The notes below the pieces were generated by a model. The model had not been told where the DNA came from, made no database searches, and saw only the letters and a list, made by a program, of their open reading frames with translations. From positions 1 through 64,000 of the forward strand of contig DXZR01000002.1 in assembly GCA_019419555.1 (NCBI GenBank): a DNA stretch of 64,000 nt. The letters run 5' to 3'. Made by a program: the position numbers and the translations under genes. Positions 1 through 9,498 of the stretch are shown here, piece after piece; position 1 is the stretch's first letter, and every line of letters begins with the position of its first letter. The stretch is from Collinsella sp. Lineage in GTDB: Bacteria; Actinomycetota; Coriobacteriia; Coriobacteriales; Coriobacteriaceae.

Positions 1-3
1 GGG

Positions 4-44
4 TGGGGAAAGGTGTTGAAAAATGGGGCGGTTCCCCATATTAT
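4..44 (+). promoter_or_regulatory. mraZ promoter with MraZ-type operator repeats
   Basis: A sigma-70-like promoter is readable: -35 TTGAAA (16-21), a 17-nt spacer and -10 TATTAT (39-44). Three imperfect repeats with a 10-bp period overlap it: TGGGG at 4-8, TGTTG at 14-18 and TGGGG at 24-28. MraZ is known to bind TGGGN repeats separated by 5 nt upstream of its own gene, so these are the likely autoregulatory sites. The middle repeat is degenerate. A short GC-rich hairpin (23-39) overlaps the spacer. Confidence 0.7.
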
Positions 45-112
45 TGATGACGTCGACAGGCGGGGGGGTTCCCCGCGTACGTGCCATCTGAGTAACCGAG
101 GGGAGGGCGCAC

Positions 113-547
113 ATGGGAATGACGGGTGCATACGAGCGCAATCTCGATGCAAAAGGTCGTCTGTCCCTGCCTGCACCCCTTCGCGAGGAGCTTGGAGAGC
201 ACGTTCGCGTGTTCAAAGCCCTGGATGTCGATGCTCTGTACGTGTTCTCTGCCGAGGCCTTCGATAAGTGGGTCGAAGGACTCTTCGCGGGTCGTGAGGG
301 CCACGAGGGTTTTAACCCGCGTGACATCAACGACCAGAAGCTCATGAGGGCGATCAACAAGCGCACCACGTCGATGGATGTGGACAGCGCGGGTCGTATC
401 GGTCTTTCTGAGTCTCTCCGCAAGCAGGCGAATCTCGACCGCGAGGTCACGGTTGTGGGCAACTACGACCACCTCGAGGTTTGGGACCGCGCTACGGCCG
501 ATGAGGACGATGACGACGAGGCCCTGCTGGACCTCTTCTTCTCGTAA
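113..547 (+). CDS. mraZ: Transcriptional regulator MraZ
   Basis: A 144-residue protein of normal MraZ length. It has two AbrB-like halves, each with the DxxxR signature (DAKGR near residue 12, DSAGR near residue 86). MraZ forms a ring that binds repeated TGGGN boxes and controls the dcw operon. The ATG at 113 follows a strong GGGGAGG site; a second in-frame ATG at 119 is possible. It is the first gene of the division and cell-wall cluster and is followed after 20 nt by rsmH, as in most bacteria. Its acidic C-terminus (Asp/Glu run) is unremarkable. Identity is secure from motif and position. Confidence 0.96.
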   Translation: MGMTGAYERNLDAKGRLSLPAPLREELGEHVRVFKALDVDALYVFSAEAFDKWVEGLFAGREGHEGFNPRDINDQKLMRAINKRTTSMDVDSAGRIGLSESLRKQANLDREVTVVGNYDHLEVWDRATADEDDDDEALLDLFFS

Positions 548-567
548 GGGCAAGGCACGAGTAACGG

Positions 568-1533
568 ATGGAGCGTGGGATCTTGACACAAGAATATCGG
601 CATGAACCTGTCATGCTCGGCGAAGTGCTTGAGTCGCTGCAGCTAAAGAGCGGCTCCGTCGTCTGCGACTGCACCCTTGGCGGTGCCGGCCATTCGGTAA
701 AGATGGCCGCGCAGGTGGGGGAGACCGGCCTTTTGCTCGGCGTCGATCAGGACGACATGGCCCTCGAGGCCGCTGGCGCCCGTCTGGACCGCGAGGTTCC
801 CGGCGTACCGCACCAGCTGCTGAAGGGCAACTTCGGCGACTTGGACGAGCTGCTTTGCTCGGCCGAGGTGCCCGGGGTCGATGGCTTCCTGTTCGACTTG
901 GGCGTTTCGTCGCCGCAACTCGATATCCCTGGCAGGGGCTTTTCGTACAACGAGGACGCCCCATTGGACATGCGGATGGATCCGGGTAACAACACCTTAA
1001 ACGCAGCTGAGGTCATCAACACCTATAACGAACACGACCTCGCCCGGATTCTACGCGTCTATGGCGAAGAGAAGTTCGCCTCGCAGATCGCGCGTGAGAT
1101 CGTGCGCCGCCGCGAGCATGAGCCGATCGAAACCACCGGTCAGTTTGTCGAGATCATCAAGGCTGGTATCCCCGCTGCCGCTCGTCGGCATGGCGGACAC
1201 CCAGCCAAGAAAAGTTTCCAGGCCATTCGCATCGAGGTCAATCACGAACTCGATGTGCTCGAGCGAGGGCTTGACGCCGCCACAAGGTGGCTCAACCCGG
1301 GCGGACGCATCTGCGTCATCTCGTATCACTCGCTCGAGGACCGTATCGTAAAGAACCACTTTAAGGAGATGAGCCAGGGGTGCACGTGTCCGCCGGAGAT
1401 TCCGGTGTGCGTGTGCGGCAACGTGCCGATACTCAAGGTCATCACCCGCAAACCCCTGGTTGCCCAACCCGATGAGGTTGCGCGCAACCCTCGGGCGAGA
1501 TCAGCCAAGATCCGCGTGGCGCAGCGTCTGTAG
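568..1533 (+). CDS. rsmH: 16S rRNA (cytosine(1402)-N(4))-methyltransferase RsmH
   Basis: SAM-dependent methyltransferase that modifies C1402 in the 16S rRNA decoding centre. The 321-residue product has the nucleotide-binding segment CTLGGAGHS near residue 35, the family segment HPAKKSFQAIRIEVN near residue 210, and ISYHSLEDRIVKNHF near residue 250. The start is uncertain. ATG 568 has a weak site, while TTG 583 is preceded by GGAGCG at good spacing and would give an N-terminus (MTQEYRHEPVM) that fits the family better. Position between mraZ and ftsL is the standard dcw order. Confidence 0.95.
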   Translation: MERGILTQEYRHEPVMLGEVLESLQLKSGSVVCDCTLGGAGHSVKMAAQVGETGLLLGVDQDDMALEAAGARLDREVPGVPHQLLKGNFGDLDELLCSAEVPGVDGFLFDLGVSSPQLDIPGRGFSYNEDAPLDMRMDPGNNTLNAAEVINTYNEHDLARILRVYGEEKFASQIAREIVRRREHEPIETTGQFVEIIKAGIPAAARRHGGHPAKKSFQAIRIEVNHELDVLERGLDAATRWLNPGGRICVISYHSLEDRIVKNHFKEMSQGCTCPPEIPVCVCGNVPILKVITRKPLVAQPDEVARNPRARSAKIRVAQRL

Positions 1534-1623
1534 ACGCGACCGCGCGATATTGGACCTCCCGCTCGTACCACAAACGAAGCTTAAACACACTACCAACGTA
1601 CTCGGGATGGGAGGCGGCATATC

Positions 1624-2094
1624 ATGGGCTACAACACCTCAAACGCAGCACTCGCCTATGATATGAACGCCATGCCCGCCTATCGTGAGGCACCGCAGGC
1701 CCCCGTTGCTCCCCGCGAGCAGCGCACGCCGCGCTTTGATGTCTACACGGGCGCGGGCCGTCAGGCAAACCAGGCGGTAAGCCCGGTTTTCATGAGCGTT
1801 CTTAAAACGTTTTGCATCATTGCGGCCATCTTCATGACGATCGGTGTCGCCCGTGTGGCGCTCGCCGGCGTTACGGCCCAGGTGCTCAACAACAACGCCG
1901 CGCTTACCAACACGCTCGAGAAGGCGACCGACGAGAGCTCCGACCTGGAGGTCATGCATTCGGTCTATGGTGCCGACACGCGCATTCGCGACCTTGCGGG
2001 CGCTTATGGCATGGTGGAGCCCAGCGAGAGCGTTACACTTGATTTTTCGCAGGATGCAGCCGCGGGCGCTAGCTCGACCGCGACCGCTCAGTAA
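1624..2094 (+). CDS. ftsL: FtsL-like septal division protein
   Basis: A 156-residue bitopic membrane protein. It has a cytoplasmic tail of about 55 residues, one transmembrane segment (roughly 58-82), then a short helical region and an acidic, Ala/Ser-rich C-terminus. It starts at ATG 1624 after a GGGAGG site. FtsL sequences are poorly conserved, so the call rests on topology, size and position between rsmH and ftsI. In known systems FtsL pairs with FtsB/DivIC and activates FtsWI for septal peptidoglycan synthesis. I cannot exclude a lineage-specific protein of the same architecture. Confidence 0.75.
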   Translation: MGYNTSNAALAYDMNAMPAYREAPQAPVAPREQRTPRFDVYTGAGRQANQAVSPVFMSVLKTFCIIAAIFMTIGVARVALAGVTAQVLNNNAALTNTLEKATDESSDLEVMHSVYGADTRIRDLAGAYGMVEPSESVTLDFSQDAAAGASSTATAQ

Positions 2095-2111
2095 CAAGAC
2101 GGTAGCTGAGT

Positions 2112-3977
2112 ATGACAAATGACTATCGCCGCGGCTCCGACGGGGGTCGCGGTTCTGGACGTCCCTCATCGCGGGGACGTTCTGGTTATCAAGGAACGGG
2201 TCGGCCATCTTACAACGCGAGGCCGTCCTATGGCAACGACCCTGCGTCGCGTCTCCGTGGCTCGAGTGGTCCTCAAATGCATAACACCAGACCGCGCAAG
2301 AGCTCGTCGACCGAATGGCTCACGGGCACGCCGCTGCCCCGTCGCAAAGCCGTCATGGGCTTCATCGGGTTTGGCTTGGGTTTGGGCGTCCTTCGCCTTG
2401 CCGACTATCAAATCGTGGAAGCCGATAAGTTACGCGACCGCGCCGATGCACGTCGCTTGCTTGCGCAGACGCTGTATGCCAAGCGCGGTACCATCTACGA
2501 CCGTAACGGCAACGTGCTGACGTCGTCGGTCGAATGCCGCAACATCGCCGTGAATCCTCAGCTTATCGAGGACGTTGACAAGACGGTATCGGCACTGGTC
2601 AAAGCTACGGGCATCGATAAAAAGACCTGTCGCGAGCTCGTTGAGTCGGATGGCACCTGGGTGTATATCAAACGTCAGGTGGACGAGGATGATGTCGCGG
2701 CGCTGGAGAAGAAGAACCTGCCAGGCGTGCTCTTTGAGCAGGCCATGAAGCGTGTGTACCCCTACGGCAACCTGGCATCGCAGGTGCTTGGCGTGGTAAA
2801 CGTGGACAACGACGGTCTGACGGGCCTCGAAAAACAGTACAACAAGCTTTTGACCGGAACCAACGGTTCGCTGGTGCGCGAGCGGGCGAGGGACGGTAGC
2901 TATATCGCGGGCGGCGCCTATAAGAAGGTTGCCGCGGTGGACGGCGTGGACATCGTGACGACGCTCGACGTCAATATGCAGCGAGCGGCTGAGGATGCTT
3001 TGGCGGAGGCTGTCGAGAAGACAAAGGCCAAGAACGGCTCGGCTTTGGTCACCGACCCCACGACTGGTGAAATTCTCGCCGCCTGCTCGTACCCGACCTA
3101 CGACCAGACCGATCTGGAAAACGCCAAGACCGAGGATATGAACTTGCGCCTGGTCACCGACGCCTACGAGCCCGGCTCGGTCTTTAAGACGCTCGTGGCG
3201 GGCGCCGGCTTCGACTTGGGCGTCGTGCGATCGAGTACGTCGTTTGAGGTGCCGGCGAGCATCAAGGTGGGTGACGATACCGTCACCGATGCCGACAAGC
3301 GCGACTATGCCATGACCATGGATGTGCGCGAGATGATGCGCCGTTCGTCCAACGTGGGCTTTGTCCTGGTGGGGCGCAAGATCGGTGCGGATGACTTTGC
3401 CGCCTATGTGGACAAGTGGGGCATAGGTCACAGCTCCGGTGTCGATTTTCCGGGCGAGAGCCTGGGCATCGTCAAGGAGCGTGACCAGTATGACGGCGCC
3501 ACGCTGGGTTCGATGAGCTTTGGACAGGCGCTGTCCGTCTCGCCGATTGAGATCGCACGTGCCGTGGGCGGCATCGCCAACGGCGGCGTGATGATGACCC
3601 CGCACTTCTATAAGTCCAGCAAAGGCGACGAGAAGGACTGGGGCGAAGGCGAGCGCGCGATTTCGGAGGACGCCGCATCCCAGGTGACATCGTGCATGCA
3701 GACGGTCGTGTCCGAGGGAACGGGCGTTGGCGGCGCGGTTGACGGCTATGACGTGGCGGGTAAGACCGGTACGGCCGAACGAGCCGACGAGAACGGCGGC
3801 TACCTCAAGGAGAACTACATGTCGTCCTTTATGGGTTTTGCACCGGCACAATCGCCCAAGGTGCTGTGCTATATCACGCTCGACGGAACGCCGAGCGGCT
3901 CAGATGCCGCTGCGGTGCCGTTCCAGTCCATTATGGCCAACGCGCTCGACGTGCTGGGTATCCCGCACACGAAGTAG
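2112..3977 (+). CDS. ftsI: Septal penicillin-binding protein, peptidoglycan transpeptidase (FtsI/PBP3)
   Basis: Class B PBP of 621 residues that cross-links septal peptidoglycan. A basic, Gly/Ser/Arg-rich cytoplasmic tail (about 1-75) precedes a single membrane helix (about 79-96). The pedestal domain follows, then the transpeptidase domain with its three motifs: SVFK with nucleophile Ser356, SSN at 412-414 and KTG at 551-553. No PASTA repeats are present. The unusually long, disordered-looking N-terminal tail is typical of actinobacterial FtsI. It begins 17 nt after ftsL. The next gene is murF rather than murE, after a 127-nt gap. Confidence 0.95.
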   Translation: MTNDYRRGSDGGRGSGRPSSRGRSGYQGTGRPSYNARPSYGNDPASRLRGSSGPQMHNTRPRKSSSTEWLTGTPLPRRKAVMGFIGFGLGLGVLRLADYQIVEADKLRDRADARRLLAQTLYAKRGTIYDRNGNVLTSSVECRNIAVNPQLIEDVDKTVSALVKATGIDKKTCRELVESDGTWVYIKRQVDEDDVAALEKKNLPGVLFEQAMKRVYPYGNLASQVLGVVNVDNDGLTGLEKQYNKLLTGTNGSLVRERARDGSYIAGGAYKKVAAVDGVDIVTTLDVNMQRAAEDALAEAVEKTKAKNGSALVTDPTTGEILAACSYPTYDQTDLENAKTEDMNLRLVTDAYEPGSVFKTLVAGAGFDLGVVRSSTSFEVPASIKVGDDTVTDADKRDYAMTMDVREMMRRSSNVGFVLVGRKIGADDFAAYVDKWGIGHSSGVDFPGESLGIVKERDQYDGATLGSMSFGQALSVSPIEIARAVGGIANGGVMMTPHFYKSSKGDEKDWGEGERAISEDAASQVTSCMQTVVSEGTGVGGAVDGYDVAGKTGTAERADENGGYLKENYMSSFMGFAPAQSPKVLCYITLDGTPSGSDAAAVPFQSIMANALDVLGIPHTK

Positions 3978-4104
3978 GGGGTTACAATCTTTGGGGCGTG
4001 GTTTGTTGTCCCATATGAGGGGTGTTCACATGCCCTGCACCACGCATGCGCGGCGCTGGGATACAATACGCCGATAGCATTATTAGGTTTACAGGGGAGC
4101 TGCA

Positions 4105-5529
4105 ATGATAGAGATCGCCGTCAACAACCTCGCGGCCGCAACAGGGGCCCGAACCGTGACGGGAGAAGCCGATCGGGTATGCCGCGGGTGCGTTATCGAC
4201 TCGCGCCAGGTCGAGGAAGGGACGATTTTCGTCGCCTTTCCCGGTGAAAACGTCGACGGCAATGATTTTGCTTCCCGTGCCGTCCAGTCGGGTGCCGGCG
4301 CCGTCGTGATGACGCGTGAGCCCGAGGCCGAGCTGGTCTCGCTGGCGCAGGACAAGGGCTGTGCCATCTTGCTGACCGATGATCCCGAGGAGTTTCTGCT
4401 GCGTTTGGCGCACACGTACCGTCTGGAGCTTGGCTGCCTGGTCGTTGGTATTACCGGTTCCATCGGCAAGACGACGACCAAGGACGTGCTCGCCGCTGTG
4501 CTCGCCAAGCGCTATCGTGTCTGGGCCACCAAGGGCAATTTCAATAACCTGATCGGCATGCCACTCACGGTGCTTTCCGCTCCGGCCGATACCGAGGTCC
4601 TGGTGCTCGAGATGGGCATGAACCATTTCCACGAGATCGAGCGCCTGTCCCAGTCCGCCAATCCCAACCTTGCCATCGTGAGCAAGATTGGTACCTCTCA
4701 TATCGGCATTTTGGGTAGCCGCGAGAACATCGCCCGCGCTAAGGCCGAGATTGTCCAGGGTATGTGCGCCGCTGGCGACTTCTTGCCGCTGCTGGTTTTG
4801 GGCGGCGAGGACGACTTTACGCCGTTCATTCGCGATACGTTCGCCCAGCCTGCTGGTATCGACGTGATGCTGGCCGGCGTCTCGGACGATGATGAGGTCC
4901 GTGCCCGCGACGTTCGAGTTGATGACGAGGGCCGTCCGGTCTTTACGCTCGATTTTGGTCAGGGCGAGACAATCGATACCATGCTTGCCATCCCCGGCGT
5001 GCAGTCCGTCCCAAATGCCGTTAAGGCCGCCGCGGTTGCCTATCGCCTGGGCGTGACGCCCGAGCAGATCGATGCTGCCTTTAGGGGCCTCACGATCACC
5101 GGTCACCGCCAAGAGATCAAGCGCGCCAAGAGCGGTGCCCGCGTCATCGACGATTCCTATAACGCCAGTGCCGAATCCATGGCTGCTGGCCTCGATCTGC
5201 TGTGCTCGCTTTCGTGCACGGGGTCTCGCATGGCGATCCTGGGCGAGATGGGCGAGATGGGCGATGAGGCTCCTCGCATGCATGAGCTCGTGGGCGCCTA
5301 TGCCGCCGCCAAGAAGCTCGACATGCTGGCGTGCGTGGGTGGTGAGCTGGCCCAGCTTATGGCCGATGCCGCGCGCATGATGGGCATGGACGAGGACCGC
5401 ATCCAGGTGTTCTCCGATTATCAGCAGGTGCTCGACCGCATGGGCGGCGCGCTTGAAAAACATGATGTTGTACTGGTCAAGGGTTCCCGTTTTGTTGAGC
5501 TCGACCGCTTTGTGGAAGGTGTGTGCTAG
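4105..5529 (+). CDS. murF: UDP-N-acetylmuramoyl-tripeptide--D-alanyl-D-alanine ligase
   Basis: Cytoplasmic Mur ligase adding D-Ala-D-Ala to the UDP-MurNAc-tripeptide. The 474-residue length is normal. The ATP-binding loop GSIGKTTTKD lies near residue 117, and the Mur central and C-terminal domains follow. ATG 4105 sits after an AGGGGAG site. The upstream 3978-4104 gap contains a GCGTGGT/ACCACGC inverted repeat and a TACAAT hexamer (4062-4067) that could be an internal promoter -10, although no good -35 is visible. murE, which normally precedes murF, is missing here. Confidence 0.95.
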   Translation: MIEIAVNNLAAATGARTVTGEADRVCRGCVIDSRQVEEGTIFVAFPGENVDGNDFASRAVQSGAGAVVMTREPEAELVSLAQDKGCAILLTDDPEEFLLRLAHTYRLELGCLVVGITGSIGKTTTKDVLAAVLAKRYRVWATKGNFNNLIGMPLTVLSAPADTEVLVLEMGMNHFHEIERLSQSANPNLAIVSKIGTSHIGILGSRENIARAKAEIVQGMCAAGDFLPLLVLGGEDDFTPFIRDTFAQPAGIDVMLAGVSDDDEVRARDVRVDDEGRPVFTLDFGQGETIDTMLAIPGVQSVPNAVKAAAVAYRLGVTPEQIDAAFRGLTITGHRQEIKRAKSGARVIDDSYNASAESMAAGLDLLCSLSCTGSRMAILGEMGEMGDEAPRMHELVGAYAAAKKLDMLACVGGELAQLMADAARMMGMDEDRIQVFSDYQQVLDRMGGALEKHDVVLVKGSRFVELDRFVEGVC

Positions 5530-5532
5530 CCC

Positions 5533-6552
5533 ATGTTCGGCAATCCCTCGTATCCAACGTATCAGGCTTTTTTGGGGCTTGGCATCGCCGCTGCCATTGC
5601 GCTGCTGCTCATGCCGTGGTGGATCAAGCTGCTCAAGGTCGAGGGTATCGGCCAGCAGGTTCGTGCCGACGGCCCCAAGCGTCATTTGGTTAAGCAGGGA
5701 ACGCCCACCATGGGTGGCGTTGTCATCCTCGTCGCGATCTCGCTGACCTGCCTGCTGATGGGCAAGCTCACCACCGAGCTCGTGCTCGTGCTGCTCGCCA
5801 CGCTGGCGACCGGCGTGCTGGGCCTGATCGACGACCTGACCTCCGTTACGCACGGGCGCTCGCTCGGTCTGACGCCTCATGCCAAGATGATCGGCCTAAC
5901 CATTATCTGTGTCACCTTTACGGTACTTGCCGTCAACTGGTGCGGCGTCGCCCCCGAGATTCGTTTTCCCGGCGGCCTGACGATTGACCTCGGTGTTCTT
6001 TCGACCACCATCTGCGGCCTTTCGTTCCCGTGGCTCTACGTTGTCTTTTGCTGGCTGATGATCGCCGGTCTTTCTAATGCCGTGAACCTGACCGATGGCC
6101 TTGACGGTCTTGCTGGCGGCACCTCCATGATCGCCATGCTCGCCATGGCTGCCATGGCGTTTTTACACGGAGACGTGAACCTGTCCATCTTCTGCACCGC
6201 GTGTGCCGGTGCCTGCTTGGGCTTTCTGTGGTTCAACTGCTATCCGGCGAGCATCTTTATGGGCGATACCGGCTCGCTTGCCCTGGGCGCCGCGTTTGCC
6301 TGCACGTCCATCATGACCAACACCGAGGTCGTCTCCCTCATCATCGGCGGCCTGTTTATCGTTGAGACCCTGTCGGTCATGATTCAGGTTGTCTACTTCC
6401 ACTTTACGCACAAGCGCGTCTTCCTTATGGCGCCCATCCATCATCATTTCGAAAAGAAGGGCTGGGCCGAGACCAAGGTCGTCATCCGTTTTTGGATTAT
6501 CGCTGCGGCCTTTGGTGCCGTTGGCCTTGCTTTGTTCTTCCAGTTGGGATAG
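5533..6552 (+). CDS. mraY: Phospho-N-acetylmuramoyl-pentapeptide-transferase
   Basis: Integral membrane enzyme that transfers phospho-MurNAc-pentapeptide to undecaprenyl phosphate, making lipid I. The 339-residue product has about ten hydrophobic segments. The family hallmarks are visible: the LIDDLTS Asp-Asp pair near residue 98, NLTDGLDGLAGG near residue 186, FMGDTGS near residue 246 and the HHHFEKKGW motif near residue 300. It starts three nucleotides after the murF stop, so the two are probably translationally coupled. Confidence 0.97.
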   Translation: MFGNPSYPTYQAFLGLGIAAAIALLLMPWWIKLLKVEGIGQQVRADGPKRHLVKQGTPTMGGVVILVAISLTCLLMGKLTTELVLVLLATLATGVLGLIDDLTSVTHGRSLGLTPHAKMIGLTIICVTFTVLAVNWCGVAPEIRFPGGLTIDLGVLSTTICGLSFPWLYVVFCWLMIAGLSNAVNLTDGLDGLAGGTSMIAMLAMAAMAFLHGDVNLSIFCTACAGACLGFLWFNCYPASIFMGDTGSLALGAAFACTSIMTNTEVVSLIIGGLFIVETLSVMIQVVYFHFTHKRVFLMAPIHHHFEKKGWAETKVVIRFWIIAAAFGAVGLALFFQLG

Positions 6553-6561
6553 TGGTCTTTC

Positions 6562-7968
6562 ATGCCTCTTGCTGATGTCTTTAGCCTGCTCGTTTTGGGT
6601 CAGGGCAAATCCGGTCTCGATGTCGCCCGCTGGGCGCTGGCACATCCCGAGCGCGTAAGCGCCGTTACCGTGTATGGCGGCGGCACCTCTGAGCCCAATG
6701 ACGCCACGCGTGCGCTCGAGGCTGCTGGTGCGTCGTTTGTCTATGGGGCCGAACAGGTCGAGGGCGCCTATGACGTGTGCGTGACATGCCCGGGTATTTC
6801 GGAGTTCTCGTCCTTCTTTAAGGCGGGGCGTGAGCATGCCGCTCAGATTATGGGCGAGCCCGAGTTTGCCTATCGCTTGTCTCCCCAAAATTGGATTGCC
6901 ATCACGGGCACCAACGGCAAGACAACTACCACGTCGCTGACTGATTATCTGCTCAAGGCCGCCGGTGAAGCCAGCGTGGCCGTCGGCAATATCGGTGAGC
7001 CGCCCGTGAACGAGATCGACGGCCGCGCACATAATGAGTGGTTTGTGGCCGAGCTGTCGAGTTATCAGATTGCTACGACCGCCGAGCTTCATCCTCGCGT
7101 GGCGGTGCTGCTCAACATCACGCCCGACCACCTGGGCTGGCACAAGAGCCACAAGAACTATGCGCTTGCCAAGATCAAGTTGTTCGAGAATATGGTCGAC
7201 GACGACCTCGTGGTTATCGACGTTGAGGATGCCGGCATCCATGAGTTCGATGAGTACATCTACATGCCGGGCCGCCGCATCTGCAAGGTCGCTTTTGACG
7301 AGCCCGAGGGTGCAGACGCCGCCTTTGTGCGCGACGGCAAGTTGGTCGTCCGCCTGAAGGGCGTCGAGACTCAGCTTGTCGCCACTTCCGAGCTCAAGAT
7401 CTCGGGCCATCACAATGTCATCAATGCCCTATGTGCTGCCACGGCTGCTTTGGCCGTCGGTGCCGATCCCGAGGGCATTTGCCGTGGTTTGGCATCGTTC
7501 CAGCCGCTGGAGCACCGCGTTGAGCCCTGTGGCGAGATCGATGGCGTGCGCTACGTCAACGATTCCAAGGCAACGAACACCGATGCAGTCGAAAAGGCCC
7601 TGACGGCGTTTCCCGACGACGATGTGATTTTGCTGCTCGGCGGCCACGATAAGGGTACGCCGCTTGCGGACTTTGCCCGCGTCGTTATGGACAACGTGCG
7701 CTCGGTCGTTTGCTTTGGCGATGCGCGCGAGCGCTTTACCGCCGCTATGGACGAGGCCGATGTCGATGGTGACGTGGATATCGCCCAGGCGGATGACCTG
7801 CGCGATGCCGTGGACGTCGCCCGTTCGCTGTCGAGCCGTGGCGACGTGATCTTACTTTCTCCTGCCTGCTCTTCGTTCGATGAGTTCTCGGGCTATGAGG
7901 AGCGCGGCCGCGTGTTTAAGGACTATGTGGCCCAGCTTGCCGCTGCGGCGAAATCGCAAATGGAATAG
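6562..7968 (+). CDS. murD: UDP-N-acetylmuramoyl-L-alanine--D-glutamate ligase
   Basis: Adds D-glutamate to UDP-MurNAc-L-Ala in the cytoplasm. The 468-residue protein has an N-terminal Rossmann-like domain beginning VLGQGKSGLDVA, the ATP loop GTNGKTTTT near residue 117 and the C-terminal segment VNDSKATNTDA that is characteristic of MurD. It follows mraY by 9 nt and precedes ftsW by 9 nt, in normal dcw order. Confidence 0.96.
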   Translation: MPLADVFSLLVLGQGKSGLDVARWALAHPERVSAVTVYGGGTSEPNDATRALEAAGASFVYGAEQVEGAYDVCVTCPGISEFSSFFKAGREHAAQIMGEPEFAYRLSPQNWIAITGTNGKTTTTSLTDYLLKAAGEASVAVGNIGEPPVNEIDGRAHNEWFVAELSSYQIATTAELHPRVAVLLNITPDHLGWHKSHKNYALAKIKLFENMVDDDLVVIDVEDAGIHEFDEYIYMPGRRICKVAFDEPEGADAAFVRDGKLVVRLKGVETQLVATSELKISGHHNVINALCAATAALAVGADPEGICRGLASFQPLEHRVEPCGEIDGVRYVNDSKATNTDAVEKALTAFPDDDVILLLGGHDKGTPLADFARVVMDNVRSVVCFGDARERFTAAMDEADVDGDVDIAQADDLRDAVDVARSLSSRGDVILLSPACSSFDEFSGYEERGRVFKDYVAQLAAAAKSQME

Positions 7969-7977
7969 GGGTTGCCG

Positions 7978-9498
7978 GTGAGAGAGGAGAGCCCCCGACA
8001 AGGTATGAGGAGGCCCGACTCGGACCGTGCTTCCTCGCGGCGCAGCACACCGCGTTCCGGTCGCGGCAGGCAGACGTTTAGCGAACGCTATATTGCCGGC
8101 GTTCCCGCCCGTATCATGCGCCCCCGTTTGATATTCATGGCCTGCCTGTTTACCTTGGTGTGCTTTGGCCTGCTGATGGTGTACTCGGCGTCTTCGGTCG
8201 AGGCGCTGCACGAGAATGGCTCGGCGACGTTTTTTCTGTTTCGACAAGCCGCGTTTGCCGGAGTTGGCGTGCTGGCTATGGTTGCCATCGTGCGCGTTTT
8301 GCCGGACAGCTGGTTTGGGGAGGATGTGCTCAGGATCTTCCTCATAGGCATGATAGGGCTACTGTTTCTGGTGTTCTTGGTGGGCAGCGGCAGCCGTGGC
8401 GCCACGCGCTGGCTCAACATCGCCGGCATTCAGTTCCAGCCTTCCGAGTTTTTAAAGCCATTTGCCATTGCGTATTCGGCCATCATGCTCGATCGCTTCT
8501 TTTCGCCCGGTGGCAACATCAACGAATTCCTTCGCAAGATGGGCATCTACCTGGGCATTTCGCTCTTTCTGATCTTTATCCAGCCCGATTTCGGTACTGT
8601 CCTGATCATCCTGTTGACCCTCATGTGCATGGCGTTGTTTGCGGGTCTCGACCCCAGATTTATCATCGGCGTGCTAATCTTCGGCATTCTCGTGATCGTG
8701 ATTGCGCTTGTCGCAGAGCCGTACCGTATGGTGCGTATTCAGGTTGCCTTGAACCCTTGGGCCGACGAGTATGGTGACGGCTATCAGGCCACGCTTGCCA
8801 TCATGGCCTTTGCCTCGGGCGGTCTGTTCGGCCGTGGCATCGGCAACTCAACCATGAAGTACTCGTATCTGCCCGAGGCGCACAATGACTACATCCTGGC
8901 TATCATTGGCGAGGAAGTCGGCTTTGTCGGAACCGTGCTGTTCTTCTTGGTGTTTGCGATGCTGATCTACTCGGCGTTTCGCATTGCCGAGCAGGCGACC
9001 GATCGTCGGGGCGCGCTCGTGGCGTCTGGCTCCGCGGTCATTCTCGCAGTGCAGTTTTTGATTAACGCGCTGGGCATCCTCAACGTGTTTCCCATGACGG
9101 GCAAACCGTTGCCGTTTATTAGCTACGGCGGTTCGTCGATTATTGTGTCGCTTATGCTTGCCGGGTTGATCCTGCGCGTTTCGTACGAGAGCGCCCGCCG
9201 CGATGAGTATGACCGCCGCCGTGAGAGCTTTGCCGTTATGGACGAGAGCACCGCCGGCGTAGCCCATGTGCGCGGTGAACGACCTTCGCGTAGCGGCTTT
9301 ACCGTTCTGGATGGTTCTGCATCCGAGCCGGCAGCTCGTCCACGCCCGCGAATGGCTCCGCAAGGTCGTCCGCAGCGCCCCAGCCCTCGCAACGCGGGCG
9401 GCGGATATAATCGAATCGATTTGAACTCGGACCCGTCGGCGCGTCTGCGTACCGACGACCAGGGACCGCGTGTACGAAGGGACTACCATGACCGATAA
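7978..9498 (+). CDS. ftsW: Septal peptidoglycan glycosyltransferase FtsW (SEDS family)
   Basis: SEDS-family membrane glycosyltransferase that polymerises lipid II at the septum with FtsI. About ten hydrophobic helices span residues 40-400. Typical FtsW sequence is seen at QPSEFLKP and at the FISYGGSS segment near the end of the membrane domain. A hydrophilic tail of about 100 residues, rich in Arg and Pro, follows. I chose GTG 7978 because AGGGG (7967-7971) lies 6 nt upstream; TTG 7972 would leave no spacing. The 3' end overlaps murG by 11 nt. Confidence 0.93.
   Translation: MREESPRQGMRRPDSDRASSRRSTPRSGRGRQTFSERYIAGVPARIMRPRLIFMACLFTLVCFGLLMVYSASSVEALHENGSATFFLFRQAAFAGVGVLAMVAIVRVLPDSWFGEDVLRIFLIGMIGLLFLVFLVGSGSRGATRWLNIAGIQFQPSEFLKPFAIAYSAIMLDRFFSPGGNINEFLRKMGIYLGISLFLIFIQPDFGTVLIILLTLMCMALFAGLDPRFIIGVLIFGILVIVIALVAEPYRMVRIQVALNPWADEYGDGYQATLAIMAFASGGLFGRGIGNSTMKYSYLPEAHNDYILAIIGEEVGFVGTVLFFLVFAMLIYSAFRIAEQATDRRGALVASGSAVILAVQFLINALGILNVFPMTGKPLPFISYGGSSIIVSLMLAGLILRVSYESARRDEYDRRRESFAVMDESTAGVAHVRGERPSRSGFTVLDGSASEPAARPRPRMAPQGRPQRPSPRNAGGGYNRIDLNSDPSARLRTDDQGPRVRRDYHDR

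Noticed and set aside
3982..5880. Long minus-strand open frame opposite murF and mraY
   Set aside because: It is antisense to two certain genes, has no family motifs and no ribosome site; such frames are common opposite C-ending-codon genes.
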